This document shows, piece by piece, positions 28,203 to 37,022 of a DNA stretch of 64,000 nt. The position numbers and the translations under genes were made by a program. The stretch comes from Nocardia uniformis NBRC 13702 (lineage in GTDB: Bacteria > Actinomycetota > Actinomycetes > Mycobacteriales > Mycobacteriaceae): positions 1 to 64,000 of the forward strand of contig NZ_BDCE01000066.1 of assembly GCF_001613345.1 (NCBI RefSeq), written 5' to 3'. Below the pieces are notes generated by a model, which searched no databases, was not told the DNA's origin, and saw only the letters and a list, made by a program, of their open reading frames with translations. The number at the start of each line of letters is the position of its first letter. Position 1 is the first letter of the stretch.

Positions 28203-29740
28203 CAGCCATGACCGACACCCTGTCCACCGATCACGAGATCGTCGTGATCGGTGCCGGATTCTCCGGTATCGGATTCGCCATCAAAGCCAAGGCCGCCGGA
28301 TACACCGATCTGCTGATCGTCGACGACGCCGACGGTGTCGGCGGCACCTGGCACTGGAACACCTATCCCGGTGTGGCCGTGGATATTCCCTCCTTCAGCT
28401 ACCAGTACTCCTTTGCCCAGCGGCCCACCTGGTCGCGCACCTACGCCCCGGGCCGCGAGCTGAAGCAGTACGCCGAGCACTGCGTCGACAAGTACGGCAT
28501 CCGTCCCCATCTACGCCTGAGTACCTCGATCGTCGCGGCCGAGTACGACGAGACCCGCAATCGATGGATACTGACCACAGGATCGGGCGGGTCGATCACC
28601 GCGCGTTTCGTCGTGAACGCCGCCGGGGTGCTGACTCGCCCGAAACTGCCGGACATCGCGGGACTCGAGGATTTCGCGGGCATCGCCATGCACACCGCGC
28701 GCTGGGATCACCGGATCGAGTTGCGCGGAAAGAAGGTGGGGATCGTCGGCACCGGCGCTTCCGCGGTGCAGGTCATACCGGAGATCGCCGCCGAGGCGAA
28801 GCGGTTGACGGTGTTCCAGCGCACGCCGATCTGGTGTCTGCCGAAACTTGATGTGCGGCTCACGAAACCAGCCACCTGGGCGCTCGAGCATCTCCCGCCG
28901 GTGGGGTCGGCGGCTCGGTTGGCCAGTCAGGCGTTCGTGGAAGTGACCTTCCCGATCGCCGCCCACTACGGCCGAGTCCTGCCCGCGGGCCGGATCGGCG
29001 AACGGATCGCCACCGCCTACCTGCGCGCCCAGGTGCACGACCCGGACATACGCGAAAAGCTCACTCCCCGATACGGTCTCGGCTGCAAACGCCCCAGCTT
29101 TCACAACCGCTACCTGGCGACCTTCAACCGACCCAACGTCCACCTCGAGACCGACCCGATCGACCACGTCACGGCCGACGCGATCCACACCGTCACGGGA
29201 ACCGCGCACGAGCTCGACATCTTGATCCTGGCAACCGGATTCAAGGTCATGGACTCGGGCAATATGCCCACCTACGACCTCACCGGCAGCGACGGCCGCA
29301 ATCTCGAGAAGTGGTGGGACGAGCACAGGCTGCAGTCCTACGAGGGGGTCAGCGTTCCCGGATTCCCCAACCACTTCGCCATCTTCGGCCCCTACGGCTA
29401 CAACGGATCCTCCTACTTCGCCCTCATCGAAGCCCAGACCCGGCACATCCTGCGCTGCCTCGACCACGCCCGTCACCTGGGCGCCGAACGGATCGAGGTG
29501 ACCGACGCCGCCAACACGCGCTACTTCACCGAAATGCTCACCCGCCGCAAGAACCAGATCTTCTGGCAACCCAGCTGCGCCCACGCCAACAGCTACTACT
29601 TCGACAAACACGGCGATGTCCCACTGCGCGCGGCGAGCACCCTCGAAACCGCCTGGCGCAGTCGACGATTCAACCTGCGCGACTACGATTTCGGGCGGGC
29701 GTCCCAGTCTCGCTCCGTCCGGGCGGCGATTACCGATTGA
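28199..29740 (+). CDS. Flavin-dependent Baeyer-Villiger-type monooxygenase (operon copy)
   Basis: A 513-residue FAD/NADPH monooxygenase: FAD site GAGFSG (18-23), Baeyer-Villiger fingerprint FAGIAMHTARWD (about 159-170, fits FxGxxxHxxxW[P/D]) and NADPH site GTGASA (about 184-189). It should insert oxygen next to a ketone to give an ester or lactone. The first ATG overlaps the hydrolase stop (ATGA); another ATG three codons later is possible. Last gene of the P450-SDR-hydrolase-monooxygenase operon. It ends 13 bp from the convergent kshA gene. Confidence 0.9.
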   Translation: MTAMTDTLSTDHEIVVIGAGFSGIGFAIKAKAAGYTDLLIVDDADGVGGTWHWNTYPGVAVDIPSFSYQYSFAQRPTWSRTYAPGRELKQYAEHCVDKYGIRPHLRLSTSIVAAEYDETRNRWILTTGSGGSITARFVVNAAGVLTRPKLPDIAGLEDFAGIAMHTARWDHRIELRGKKVGIVGTGASAVQVIPEIAAEAKRLTVFQRTPIWCLPKLDVRLTKPATWALEHLPPVGSAARLASQAFVEVTFPIAAHYGRVLPAGRIGERIATAYLRAQVHDPDIREKLTPRYGLGCKRPSFHNRYLATFNRPNVHLETDPIDHVTADAIHTVTGTAHELDILILATGFKVMDSGNMPTYDLTGSDGRNLEKWWDEHRLQSYEGVSVPGFPNHFAIFGPYGYNGSSYFALIEAQTRHILRCLDHARHLGAERIEVTDAANTRYFTEMLTRRKNQIFWQPSCAHANSYYFDKHGDVPLRAASTLETAWRSRRFNLRDYDFGRASQSRSVRAAITD

Positions 29741-29753
29741 CCGTCGGTGCGTT

Positions 29754-30959
29754 CTATCCGGCGTTGACCACCCCGGAGTCGGGGTGCTGTGCGCGCCGTG
29801 TGCGCAGGTTCTCGGCGACCTCGGCTTCCCATGCCTCGTTGGCTTTGGCGGTGTCGACCTCGAATTCGAAGCGCCGCACCGACTTCGGGTCGATATCGGC
29901 GACGTCGACGTAGAACTGGTCGTACCAGCGGCGCAGCTGGTACACCGGCCCGTCCTCCTCGCAGAGCAGCGGATTCTCGATCTTCGATTTGTGTTTCCAG
30001 ATCTCGACATCCTGCAGGAAGCCGACGCTGATGCCCTCGGTCATCTTGGCGGCCAGCTGACTGGCGGCCCGGTCCGCAAGGCCGCGGGGCTTCTCCAGGG
30101 TGATGCCCCACTGCAGCACGAAGGAGTCCTGCGTGACCGGGTAGTGGCAATTGACCAGGACGCTTCGGACCTCGAAGCCGCTGTAGATGTTGGTCAGCGG
30201 GTTGATCATGTACGACGGACCGAAGTAGGACGCCTCCGATCTCAACAGCGTGTCGCCGCCGTACTTGGTGGCCATGCCGATATCGGGACGGCCCTTGGTC
30301 TCCAGGTACTGGGTCGCGACATGGCCCTCGAAGACATTCTTGAAGTACGTCGGGAAGGCGTAGTGGATATAGAAGAAGTGCGCCATATCCACGATATTGT
30401 CGATGATCTCGCGGCAGTTGGAGCCCTCGATGAGGATCGACTGCCAGGTCCACGGAGTCCAGCCGCCGTGGTGGGCCTCGGCGTCCTTTCCATCGGCATC
30501 GCTGTACGGACCCCCGATGTACGGGATGGTGATACCGGCCGGCGGCGGGTTGCCCTCATGGTCATGCCAGACGAATAGCTGACCGTTGCGCTCCAGTGTC
30601 GTCCACGTGCGGGTACGGGCCAGCGGCGAGACGCGCCGCGCGTAGGGGATGTCGGTGCAGGTGCCGTCGCCGCTCCAGCGCCAATCGTGGAATGGGCAGG
30701 CGACGGAGTCGCCCTTGACCTCGCCCATGGACAGGTCGCCGCCGAGGTGGCGGCAGTAGGCGTCGAGTACCTGCAGATCGCCGTGGCCGTCGGCCCAGAC
30801 GACCAGCTTGGTGCCGAAGGCGTTGACCGAGTGCGGTTTGCCGTCCCGGAAGCCCTGCGCCAGGCCCAGGCAGTGCCAGCCTCGGGCGTAACGGGTCGGC
30901 GCGGTTCCCACGTCGATCTCGCGGACCTTCCTGCCACGCCCCTGCGGGGTTGCAATCAC
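29754..30959 (-). CDS. kshA: 3-ketosteroid 9alpha-hydroxylase oxygenase subunit
   Basis: Rieske non-heme iron oxygenase, about 401 residues, matching KshA along its length (RYARGWHCLG near the start, EGSNCREIIDNIVDMAHFFY in the catalytic domain). Rieske ligands are C69/H71 and C88/H91; mononuclear iron ligands include H194 and H199. KshA with reductase KshB opens ring B of 4-androstene-3,17-dione type steroids. The reductase gene is not in the window. I choose the GTG at 30959 because AGGAGG sits six bases before it, inside the longer frame that starts at an ATG at 30980. A perfect KstR-type operator lies at 30973-30986, just upstream. Confidence 0.93.
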   Translation of the reverse strand: MIATPQGRGRKVREIDVGTAPTRYARGWHCLGLAQGFRDGKPHSVNAFGTKLVVWADGHGDLQVLDAYCRHLGGDLSMGEVKGDSVACPFHDWRWSGDGTCTDIPYARRVSPLARTRTWTTLERNGQLFVWHDHEGNPPPAGITIPYIGGPYSDADGKDAEAHHGGWTPWTWQSILIEGSNCREIIDNIVDMAHFFYIHYAFPTYFKNVFEGHVATQYLETKGRPDIGMATKYGGDTLLRSEASYFGPSYMINPLTNIYSGFEVRSVLVNCHYPVTQDSFVLQWGITLEKPRGLADRAASQLAAKMTEGISVGFLQDVEIWKHKSKIENPLLCEEDGPVYQLRRWYDQFYVDVADIDPKSVRRFEFEVDTAKANEAWEAEVAENLRTRRAQHPDSGVVNAG

Positions 30960-30972
30960 CACTGCCCTCCTT

Positions 30973-30986
30973 TGTAACACGTTCTA
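30973..30986 (-). promoter_or_regulatory. KstR-type operator before kshA
   Basis: On the minus strand TAGAACGTGTTACA fits the KstR consensus TNNAACNNGTTNNA exactly. It ends 13 bases before the chosen kshA start codon, close to or over the promoter, so kshA is predicted to be derepressed by sterol-derived CoA thioesters. Confidence 0.75.
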
Positions 30987-31095
30987 GTTATGCGTCAGTT
31001 TCGGGCAGGTGGTCACATCGGCACAATGGCCGAAAGACCCTACCCTCGAGCTGCCGGTCGCGTGCGTCGATCCGCGGACTACCATCCGGCTCGAC

Positions 31096-32112
31096 TTACC
31101 GATCCAGGTCGGGGTTCACGCGAATCGGCTCCGAGCGGTACCGGCTGGTCGGGCCGTCGATACCGAGTAGTTTCCAAACGCGCTTGGAGATCGAGTTGAG
31201 GAGGCCGAGGTCCTTGGCCAGAGCCCGCACATCGATGAAGTAGTCGCTGAAGACCTGCCGGGCTTCCTTCGAGCCGTAGTACAGCTCCTCGCGAACCCCG
31301 GCCGGGATATCGAATTCCTCGAAGAATGCCTTGGGCGGTGTCGCGATGGATCGGCCGAGGATCCACATGACAATCGGCATGGCGATCGACAGCACCATTC
31401 GGCTCGCCGAGTTCCGCTGCGGCACATGGTGCCGGAGGAATTCGTGCGCGAAGGAGATGTGTCGCGCCTCCTCCGCGATGTGGATGGCCATGACGCCCCG
31501 CATAATCGGGTGCACGTCTTCGCCGGAACGCAGGACCGCCTTCTGAATGTGGTCGATCGGTTCCTCGCCGGCCAGCACCGCCATGAAGAACAGGCTCGGG
31601 AACAGCACGGCGACCGGCACGCCGAGGTGTCGCAGCTGACGCACCAGCTGACCCATCCCCGGCACGTCGACGCCGATCCGGTTGACCATCTCCTGGAACA
31701 TCAGGGTGTGGTAGTGCTCCTCGATCATTTCGTGGGAGCAGTAACGGAACTCGGGCGAACCGTTCGGCAGCCCGAAGACGTGCTGCTGCATGCCGCTGAT
31801 CAGAATCGATTCGAACTGCAGACCCACCTTGGCGATATTGGCCTGGCGGTACTTGCCGATGGCGATCTTGTCTTCGTCGGACAGCGCCAGATACCACGGG
31901 TGGCGACCGAGCGGGTCCGCCGATACCGGCAGGATCCACCGCTTCGGGTCGGCATCGACATCGAAATCCGGGTTGTCCCAATCGATATCGACGAACGGGT
32001 CGAAGTGCTTGTTCACCGATCCCTCGGACAGCAGCAGCAGTGTGCGCGCGTACTCCCGCGCTTCGGCGACAACTGGGTCATCGGACGTGGTGGCTGTGTT
32101 CGTCATCGTCAC
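31096..32112 (-). CDS. AurF-like diiron oxygenase family protein
   Basis: A 338-residue protein of the AurF/diiron oxygenase family. Carboxylate and histidine clusters fit two iron ions: EMIEEHYH (about 128-135) and HIAEEARHISFAHEF (about 211-225). AurF oxidises aromatic amines, but many actinobacterial paralogues are uncharacterised and sit with lipid or steroid genes. It is upstream of kshA on the same strand (136-bp gap holding the KstR-type box) and divergent from a second Baeyer-Villiger-type gene. Substrate unknown. TATAGT on the minus strand near 32155-32160 could be its -10 element. Confidence 0.82.
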   Translation of the reverse strand: MTMTNTATTSDDPVVAEAREYARTLLLLSEGSVNKHFDPFVDIDWDNPDFDVDADPKRWILPVSADPLGRHPWYLALSDEDKIAIGKYRQANIAKVGLQFESILISGMQQHVFGLPNGSPEFRYCSHEMIEEHYHTLMFQEMVNRIGVDVPGMGQLVRQLRHLGVPVAVLFPSLFFMAVLAGEEPIDHIQKAVLRSGEDVHPIMRGVMAIHIAEEARHISFAHEFLRHHVPQRNSASRMVLSIAMPIVMWILGRSIATPPKAFFEEFDIPAGVREELYYGSKEARQVFSDYFIDVRALAKDLGLLNSISKRVWKLLGIDGPTSRYRSEPIRVNPDLDR

Positions 32113-32240
32113 AGCGTCCGTCTGGACACCGGCACCGGAATAGGGCCTTTGGTCACTATACGTAACTCTCGTTCACAGATACCGTCCGAATAGCCAGCGG
32201 GACGAGAGCACCCGGCAAGACCAGACGAAATGAGACCTCA

Positions 32241-33749
32241 ATGACGCGGCATGTCGACGTACTGATTATCGGCGCGGGGCTGTCCGGGATCGGGATGGCC
32301 TGCCATCTCACCCGCGCGCAGACCGGGCGCAGCTACCTCGTCCTGGAACGCCGCACCGCGATCGGCGGCACCTGGGACCTGTTCCGCTATCCCGGCATCC
32401 GCTCCGATTCGGACGTGTGCACCTTCGGCTACGAGTTCCGGCCGTGGACCGGCACCAAGGTACTCGCCGACGGCCCGCACATCCGCCAGTACATCGAGGA
32501 CACCGCCACCGAATACGGTGTGACGCCACATATCCGCTTCGGCCGCAAGGTGACGGCGGCGAACTGGTCCAGCGCGGAAGGCATCTGGACCGTCGAGGTG
32601 GTCGACGAGCAGAGCGGTATGACCGAGACCTACACCAGCGACTTCCTGGTCGGCTGCACCGGTTACTACGACTACGACCACGGTTACCGGCCGGAATTCC
32701 CCGGCGAGAGCAACTTTCGCGGTCGCATAGTGCATCCGCAGCACTGGCCCGAAGATCTCGATTACCGAGGCAAACACGTGGTCGTGATCGGCAGCGGCGC
32801 GACAGCCATCACCTTGATTCCGGCGATGAGCGAGGACACCGCGCACATCACCATGTTGCAGCGCTCCCCCACCTATATCGCGTCGCTGCCCGCCGACGAT
32901 CCGGTCGCGGTCGTCATGAAACTGGCGAAACTACCTGCCGCACTGGCGTATCGAGCGAGTCGCGCCCGCAATATCGCCTTGCAGCGCGCCGTCTACCAGC
33001 TGTCGCGCAAGCATCCCGGCCTCGTCCGCGGACTGTTACTCGCCGCGGTCCGACGGCAGATCGGCGGGGATATCGACATCCGCGACTTCACCCCCGACTA
33101 CAACCCATGGGATCAGCGGCTGTGCGTCGTACCCGACGGCGACCTGTTCAAGGCGCTCCGCAGCGGTAGGGCAACCATTGTCACCAACCGCATCGAGACC
33201 TTCACCGAGACCGGTATCCGGCTCACGTCCGGCCGGGAACTGCCCGCCGACATCGTGATCAGCGCGACCGGCCTGACCGTGCAGATGCTCGGCGGCGTGA
33301 CCCTGACAGTGGACGGTGCACCTGTAACGACACGCGAAAAGGTGCTCTACAAGGGCACTTTGATCGACGGTGTCCCGAATGCGATGGTGGTGCTCGGTTA
33401 CACGAACGCTTCCTGGACGCTGAAAGCCGACCTGGCCGCCGAGTACTTCTGCCGGATCCTCAACCATATGAGAGCGTGCGGCTTCACGAAGGTGGTGGCG
33501 GTAGCCGACGACGGTGACCGCGGCGAGCAATCGCTCATGGGTGATGTGCTGTCCTCCGGCTACATTCGACGAGGTGACGCGGTAATGCCCAGACAGGGCA
33601 CCCGCGGTCCGTGGCAGGTCGTCAACAACTACTTCCGCGACCGCACCCTGCTGCGCGAAGCACCACTGGAGGACGGCATCCTCACCTTCGACGGCGCGAA
33701 GAGCACCGCGCCACAGCAGCGTTCGGTGCGCCAACGCGCCGTCCGGTGA
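32241..33749 (+). CDS. EthA/MymA-like flavin-dependent monooxygenase
   Basis: A 502-residue FAD/NADPH monooxygenase with GAGLSG (11-16), Baeyer-Villiger fingerprint FRGRIVHPQHWP (about 159-170) and GSGATA (about 184-189). The region YKGTLIDGVPNAMVVLGYTN (about 371-390) is typical of the EthA/MymA group of mycobacteria, which oxidise ketones and activate thioamide prodrugs. It is divergent from the AurF-like gene and separate from the P450 operon enzyme, to which it is only distantly similar. No EthR-type regulator is adjacent. Confidence 0.88.
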   Translation: MTRHVDVLIIGAGLSGIGMACHLTRAQTGRSYLVLERRTAIGGTWDLFRYPGIRSDSDVCTFGYEFRPWTGTKVLADGPHIRQYIEDTATEYGVTPHIRFGRKVTAANWSSAEGIWTVEVVDEQSGMTETYTSDFLVGCTGYYDYDHGYRPEFPGESNFRGRIVHPQHWPEDLDYRGKHVVVIGSGATAITLIPAMSEDTAHITMLQRSPTYIASLPADDPVAVVMKLAKLPAALAYRASRARNIALQRAVYQLSRKHPGLVRGLLLAAVRRQIGGDIDIRDFTPDYNPWDQRLCVVPDGDLFKALRSGRATIVTNRIETFTETGIRLTSGRELPADIVISATGLTVQMLGGVTLTVDGAPVTTREKVLYKGTLIDGVPNAMVVLGYTNASWTLKADLAAEYFCRILNHMRACGFTKVVAVADDGDRGEQSLMGDVLSSGYIRRGDAVMPRQGTRGPWQVVNNYFRDRTLLREAPLEDGILTFDGAKSTAPQQRSVRQRAVR

Positions 33750-33899
33750 CCAAATGCCCTGCGGGGCGGGAGGGATGACCGTATCCGGCGAGTGCAGCCA
33801 TCGTGAGACTCGAAGTATGTGTGTCCGGTGACGACGTCCGCACTGTGCCGGATCGTTCGATGGTGCTCGCGGCCATGGAATCCGCGGCTCGCGCACGCG

Positions 33900-34097
33900 T
33901 TACCGCCACGCGTCGACGACTGCCGACGGGCTCGACGTCGTGGATCCGGGTCCGCTGTTCGAGTCGGCCACGCCGATACCGGCGGCGCGGTCGAGCAGGA
34001 TGACACCGGCGATGAGCAGCACGGCGAGCAGTAGGACGCCGAGGCCGATCGGGGCCTGAGGTATCCGGAATGTCGATTCCTTTGTGCCCATGCTCAT
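33900..34097 (-). CDS. Small single-pass membrane protein coupled to ctaD
   Basis: A 65-residue protein with one transmembrane helix (about 16-37, APIGLGVLLLAVLLIAGVILL) and a short polar C-terminus rich in Ser, Gly and Thr. Its ATG overlaps the ctaD stop codon (ATGA), which makes a real, co-translated gene likely. It might be a small accessory or assembly subunit of this cytochrome oxidase. I know of no named family, so the function is only inferred from position. Confidence 0.6.
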   Translation of the reverse strand: MSMGTKESTFRIPQAPIGLGVLLLAVLLIAGVILLDRAAGIGVADSNSGPGSTTSSPSAVVDAWR

Positions 34098-35833
34098 TTG
34101 ACCTCCGCCGGTTGCCGTTCCTCGACCGCATGCGACTTCGAGCCGAACCCCACGTGGGCCTCGGCGCGCATGCGGTCGATCATGTGCGGGTAGTGCAGCT
34201 CGAATGCCGGACGCTCCGAACGAATCCGCGGCAGCTCATAGAAGTTGTGTCGGGGCGGCGGGCAGGAGGTCGCCCACTCCAGGGAGTTGCCGTAACCCCA
34301 CGGGTCGTCCACGGTCACGACCTCGCCGTAACGGTAGGACTTGAAGACGTTCCACAGGAACGGCAGCATCGATGCGCCCAGGACGAAGGCCCCGATGGTC
34401 GATATCTGGTTCAGCAGGGTGAAGCCGTCGTCGGGTAGATAGTCGGCGTACCGGCGCGGCATACCCTGATTGCCGAGCCAATGCTGAGCCAGAAACGTCA
34501 GGTGGAAACCGAGGAACGTGGTCCAGAAGTGCCACTTACCGAGGCGCTCGTCCATCATGCGACCGGTCATCTTCGGGAACCAGAAGTAGATTCCGGCGAA
34601 GGTCGCGAACACCACCGTACCGAACAGGGTGTAGTGGAAATGCGCCACCACGAAATACGTGTCGGACAAATGGAAGTCCAGCGGCGGCGAGGCCAGAATG
34701 ACACCGGTCAGACCGCCGAAGAGAAAGCTCACCAGGAAGCCGAGGGAGAACAGCATCGGTGTCTCGAAGGTCAGCTGACCTCGCCACATGGTGCCGATCC
34801 AGTTGAAGAACTTCACTCCCGTCGGCACGGCGATGAGGAAGGTCATGAACGAGAAGTACGGCAGCAGAACGGCTCCGGTGGCGTACATGTGGTGCGCCCA
34901 CACCGCGATGGACAGCGCCGCGATGCCCAGGGTCGCGTAGACCATGCCGGTGTAGCCGAACAACGGTTTACGGCTGAATACCGGCAGGATCTCGGAGACG
35001 ATGCCGAAGAACGGCAGCGCGATCACATACACCTCGGGGTGACCGAAGAACCAGAACAGGTGCTGGAACAGCATGGTGCCACCGGAGGCCGGGTCGTAGA
35101 TGTGCCCACCGAGATGCCGGTCGTAGTACAGCGCCAATGCGGCAGCGGTCAACAGCGGAAACACCAGCAGGACAAGAAAACTCGCGACCACCACATTCCA
35201 GGTGAAGATGGGCAGCCGGAACATGGTCATGCCCGGGCAGCGCAGGCAGACCACGGTGGTGAGCATATTGACCGCGCCCAGGATGGTCCCCAGACCCGAG
35301 ACGCCCACACCCAGAATCCACATATCCGCACCCACTCCGGGCGAGTGGATCATGTCGCTCAACGGCACATACGCCGTCCACCCGAAATCCGCCGCACCGC
35401 CCGGCGTGACGAAGCCCGCGGTCGCCAGCGTCGCGCCGAACAGGTACAGCCAGTAGCTGAGTGCGTTCAAACGCGGAAAGGCAACATCGGGTGCGCCGAT
35501 CTGCAAGGGCAGCAGGATATTCGCGAAGCCGAAGATGATCGCGGTCGCGTAGAACAGCAACATGATCGTGCCGTGCATGGTGAACAGCTGGTTGAACTGT
35601 TCCGGCGACAGGAACTGCATGCCCGGATGTGCCAGTTCGCCACGCATCAGCAGCGCCATCAAACCCGCGATGAGGAAGAACGACATCGACGTCACCAGAT
35701 ACATCTGCCCGAGCACCTTCGGGTCGGTGGTGGTGACCATCTTGTAGGCGAACGAGCCCTTCGGCGCGCGCCGCGCCGGATACGGCCGCACGGCCCGCAC
35801 GTCCGCCGCTGACTTCGGTGATACCGCAGTCAC
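34094..35833 (-). CDS. ctaD: Cytochrome c oxidase subunit I
   Basis: Heme-copper oxidase subunit I, 579 residues, 12 helices. Heme and copper ligands are visible: MHGTIM (heme a His), WFFGHPEVYVIALPFFG (CuB His with the cross-linked Tyr), HHMYATG (two CuB His) and VAHFHYTLFG (heme a3 and heme a His). The N-terminus RPYPARRAPKGS is the actinobacterial aa3 form. The start is the GTG at 35833, with AGGAGG eight bases upstream; a longer frame above it lacks such a site. It stands without ctaC/ctaE/qcr genes and next to a hypoxia-type gene, so it is probably an additional, conditionally used copy. Confidence 0.92.
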   Translation of the reverse strand: MTAVSPKSAADVRAVRPYPARRAPKGSFAYKMVTTTDPKVLGQMYLVTSMSFFLIAGLMALLMRGELAHPGMQFLSPEQFNQLFTMHGTIMLLFYATAIIFGFANILLPLQIGAPDVAFPRLNALSYWLYLFGATLATAGFVTPGGAADFGWTAYVPLSDMIHSPGVGADMWILGVGVSGLGTILGAVNMLTTVVCLRCPGMTMFRLPIFTWNVVVASFLVLLVFPLLTAAALALYYDRHLGGHIYDPASGGTMLFQHLFWFFGHPEVYVIALPFFGIVSEILPVFSRKPLFGYTGMVYATLGIAALSIAVWAHHMYATGAVLLPYFSFMTFLIAVPTGVKFFNWIGTMWRGQLTFETPMLFSLGFLVSFLFGGLTGVILASPPLDFHLSDTYFVVAHFHYTLFGTVVFATFAGIYFWFPKMTGRMMDERLGKWHFWTTFLGFHLTFLAQHWLGNQGMPRRYADYLPDDGFTLLNQISTIGAFVLGASMLPFLWNVFKSYRYGEVVTVDDPWGYGNSLEWATSCPPPRHNFYELPRIRSERPAFELHYPHMIDRMRAEAHVGFGSKSHAVEERQPAEVK

Positions 35834-36126
35834 CCGATTTCCTCCTCGCAATCCGTCCCCCGGACTTACCGAATTCCCCTTGGCGCCCGACGAATTGAGC
35901 ACGGGCAAACAGACGGTATTTACGAACGCCCCCATGTGAACACCCCCGCGAACCGACCGGTGACTTGTGGCCGGACGACTGATGACCTTGGTCCTCTCGC
36001 CCAAGGTATGAAGCCCTGACGGACAACCTCACAGCCAACAACGCTGACGACCGCGGATGCGGTGGACGAGGAGCGAACTCGGCGCAGTGCCACAGTCCGT
36101 CGGACTCGCACCGAACGTGGGGTCGA

Positions 36127-36912
36127 TTACGGCAGCGGCTCGACGGTGTCGTTATCAGGGGCGATCAGCCCGAGGTCGGCGTCGTAGCGGCGGTACAGCA
36201 GGTGCCCGCGGCCGGTGTCGGCGTCGGTGTAGAAGAGGAATGGCAGCCCGCCGTCGCAGATTCGCTCCACCGCACAGGTTTCGGTCAGCGCGGGCGCGGG
36301 ACGCGGATTCGTGACCAAGGCCCCGGGCTGCGATGCGGCGGCCGAAGCGCGCGGTGGCCGGACGTGATGTTGGCGGGCCAGTCGCAGGCCGGAGGGTCCG
36401 GCGCGGTAGACGATGGCGTCTTCACCGGTTTCGGAGTCGGTGAACAGGTGCGTGTCGTAGTCCATGGCATCCATTGCCGCAGCGGCCGTCAGCGGTTCGT
36501 CGGCGCGCAGGGCGATCGCTTTGCGACGGGTGATCCGTCCCGCGCCGGGAGCATCCAACGCCAGCCGCGTCGGATCCGGCCACGACCGCTGCCGCCACGT
36601 TTCCCGCAGCGCCAGGAGCTGCCGTTCCAAGCGCAGGACCACCGGGAGCGCTTCGCCGGGCCCGTAGATGAGCGTTTGGATGCGGACCGGTGTCCGCGCC
36701 ACCCGCAGATTGACCTGAACGAGCATGGGCCCGAAACCGCAGTTGGGACCGGTGATTCGGACTCGGACACCGCCGGTGACATCGAACCGCGCCAGCAGTC
36801 GGCCCACCGCACCGGAGATCCGCTCACCCTCGAGCTTCGGCACCCGGCCTCCGGCGAATACGACAATGCCGGGAAACGCCGTGGACGACCACGCCTCGGA
36901 CACGCGCAACAC
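36127..36912 (-). CDS. RafS-like ribosome hibernation factor (HPF/S30AE family)
   Basis: A 261-residue protein with an N-terminal HPF-like fold (about 20-100) and two S30AE C-terminal-type modules: ITRRKAIALRADEPLTAAAA plus HLFTDSETGEDAIVYR (about 128-170), and AVERICDGGLPFLFYTDADTGRGHLLYRR (about 215-243, written here in two overlapping motifs AVERICDGGLPF and YTDADTGRGHLLYRR). This matches mycobacterial RafS and Rv0079-type proteins, which bind ribosomes in hypoxic stasis. It begins 89 bp from two DosR-like boxes. It lies upstream of ctaD on the same strand. Expected effect: stabilising idle ribosomes when respiration stops. Confidence 0.8.
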   Translation of the reverse strand: MLRVSEAWSSTAFPGIVVFAGGRVPKLEGERISGAVGRLLARFDVTGGVRVRITGPNCGFGPMLVQVNLRVARTPVRIQTLIYGPGEALPVVLRLERQLLALRETWRQRSWPDPTRLALDAPGAGRITRRKAIALRADEPLTAAAAMDAMDYDTHLFTDSETGEDAIVYRAGPSGLRLARQHHVRPPRASAAASQPGALVTNPRPAPALTETCAVERICDGGLPFLFYTDADTGRGHLLYRRYDADLGLIAPDNDTVEPLP

Positions 36913-37000
36913 CGCTCGACCTCACTTCACAGAACTCGACGCGACACGAATCACCCCGCCTCGGACCAAGAGCATCCCGCGCCGCCGGAACGGCGCCATA

Positions 37001-37014
37001 GGGTCCAAAGTCCC
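37001..37014. promoter_or_regulatory. DosR-like box 1
   Basis: GGGTCCAAAGTCCC matches 12 of 14 positions of the DosR core GGGACTWWAGTCCC. Its near edge is 89 bp upstream of the RafS-like gene start at 36912. Confidence 0.55.
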
Positions 37015-37022
37015 CCTGTCCG

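Noticed and set aside
32150..32180. Possible KstR-like AAC...GTT element between the AurF-like and EthA-like genes
   Set aside because: The spacing is AAC-N4-GTT instead of AAC-N2-GTT, so it does not fit the operator.
34481..35812. 443-codon plus-strand frame opposite ctaD
   Set aside because: Composition is Gln/Glu/His/Arg-rich, a shadow of hydrophobic codons on the ctaD strand.
35940..36010. DosR-like sequences upstream of ctaD
   Set aside because: The best match (AGGACCAAGGTCAT on the minus strand) fits only 9 of 14 core positions, too weak to claim.
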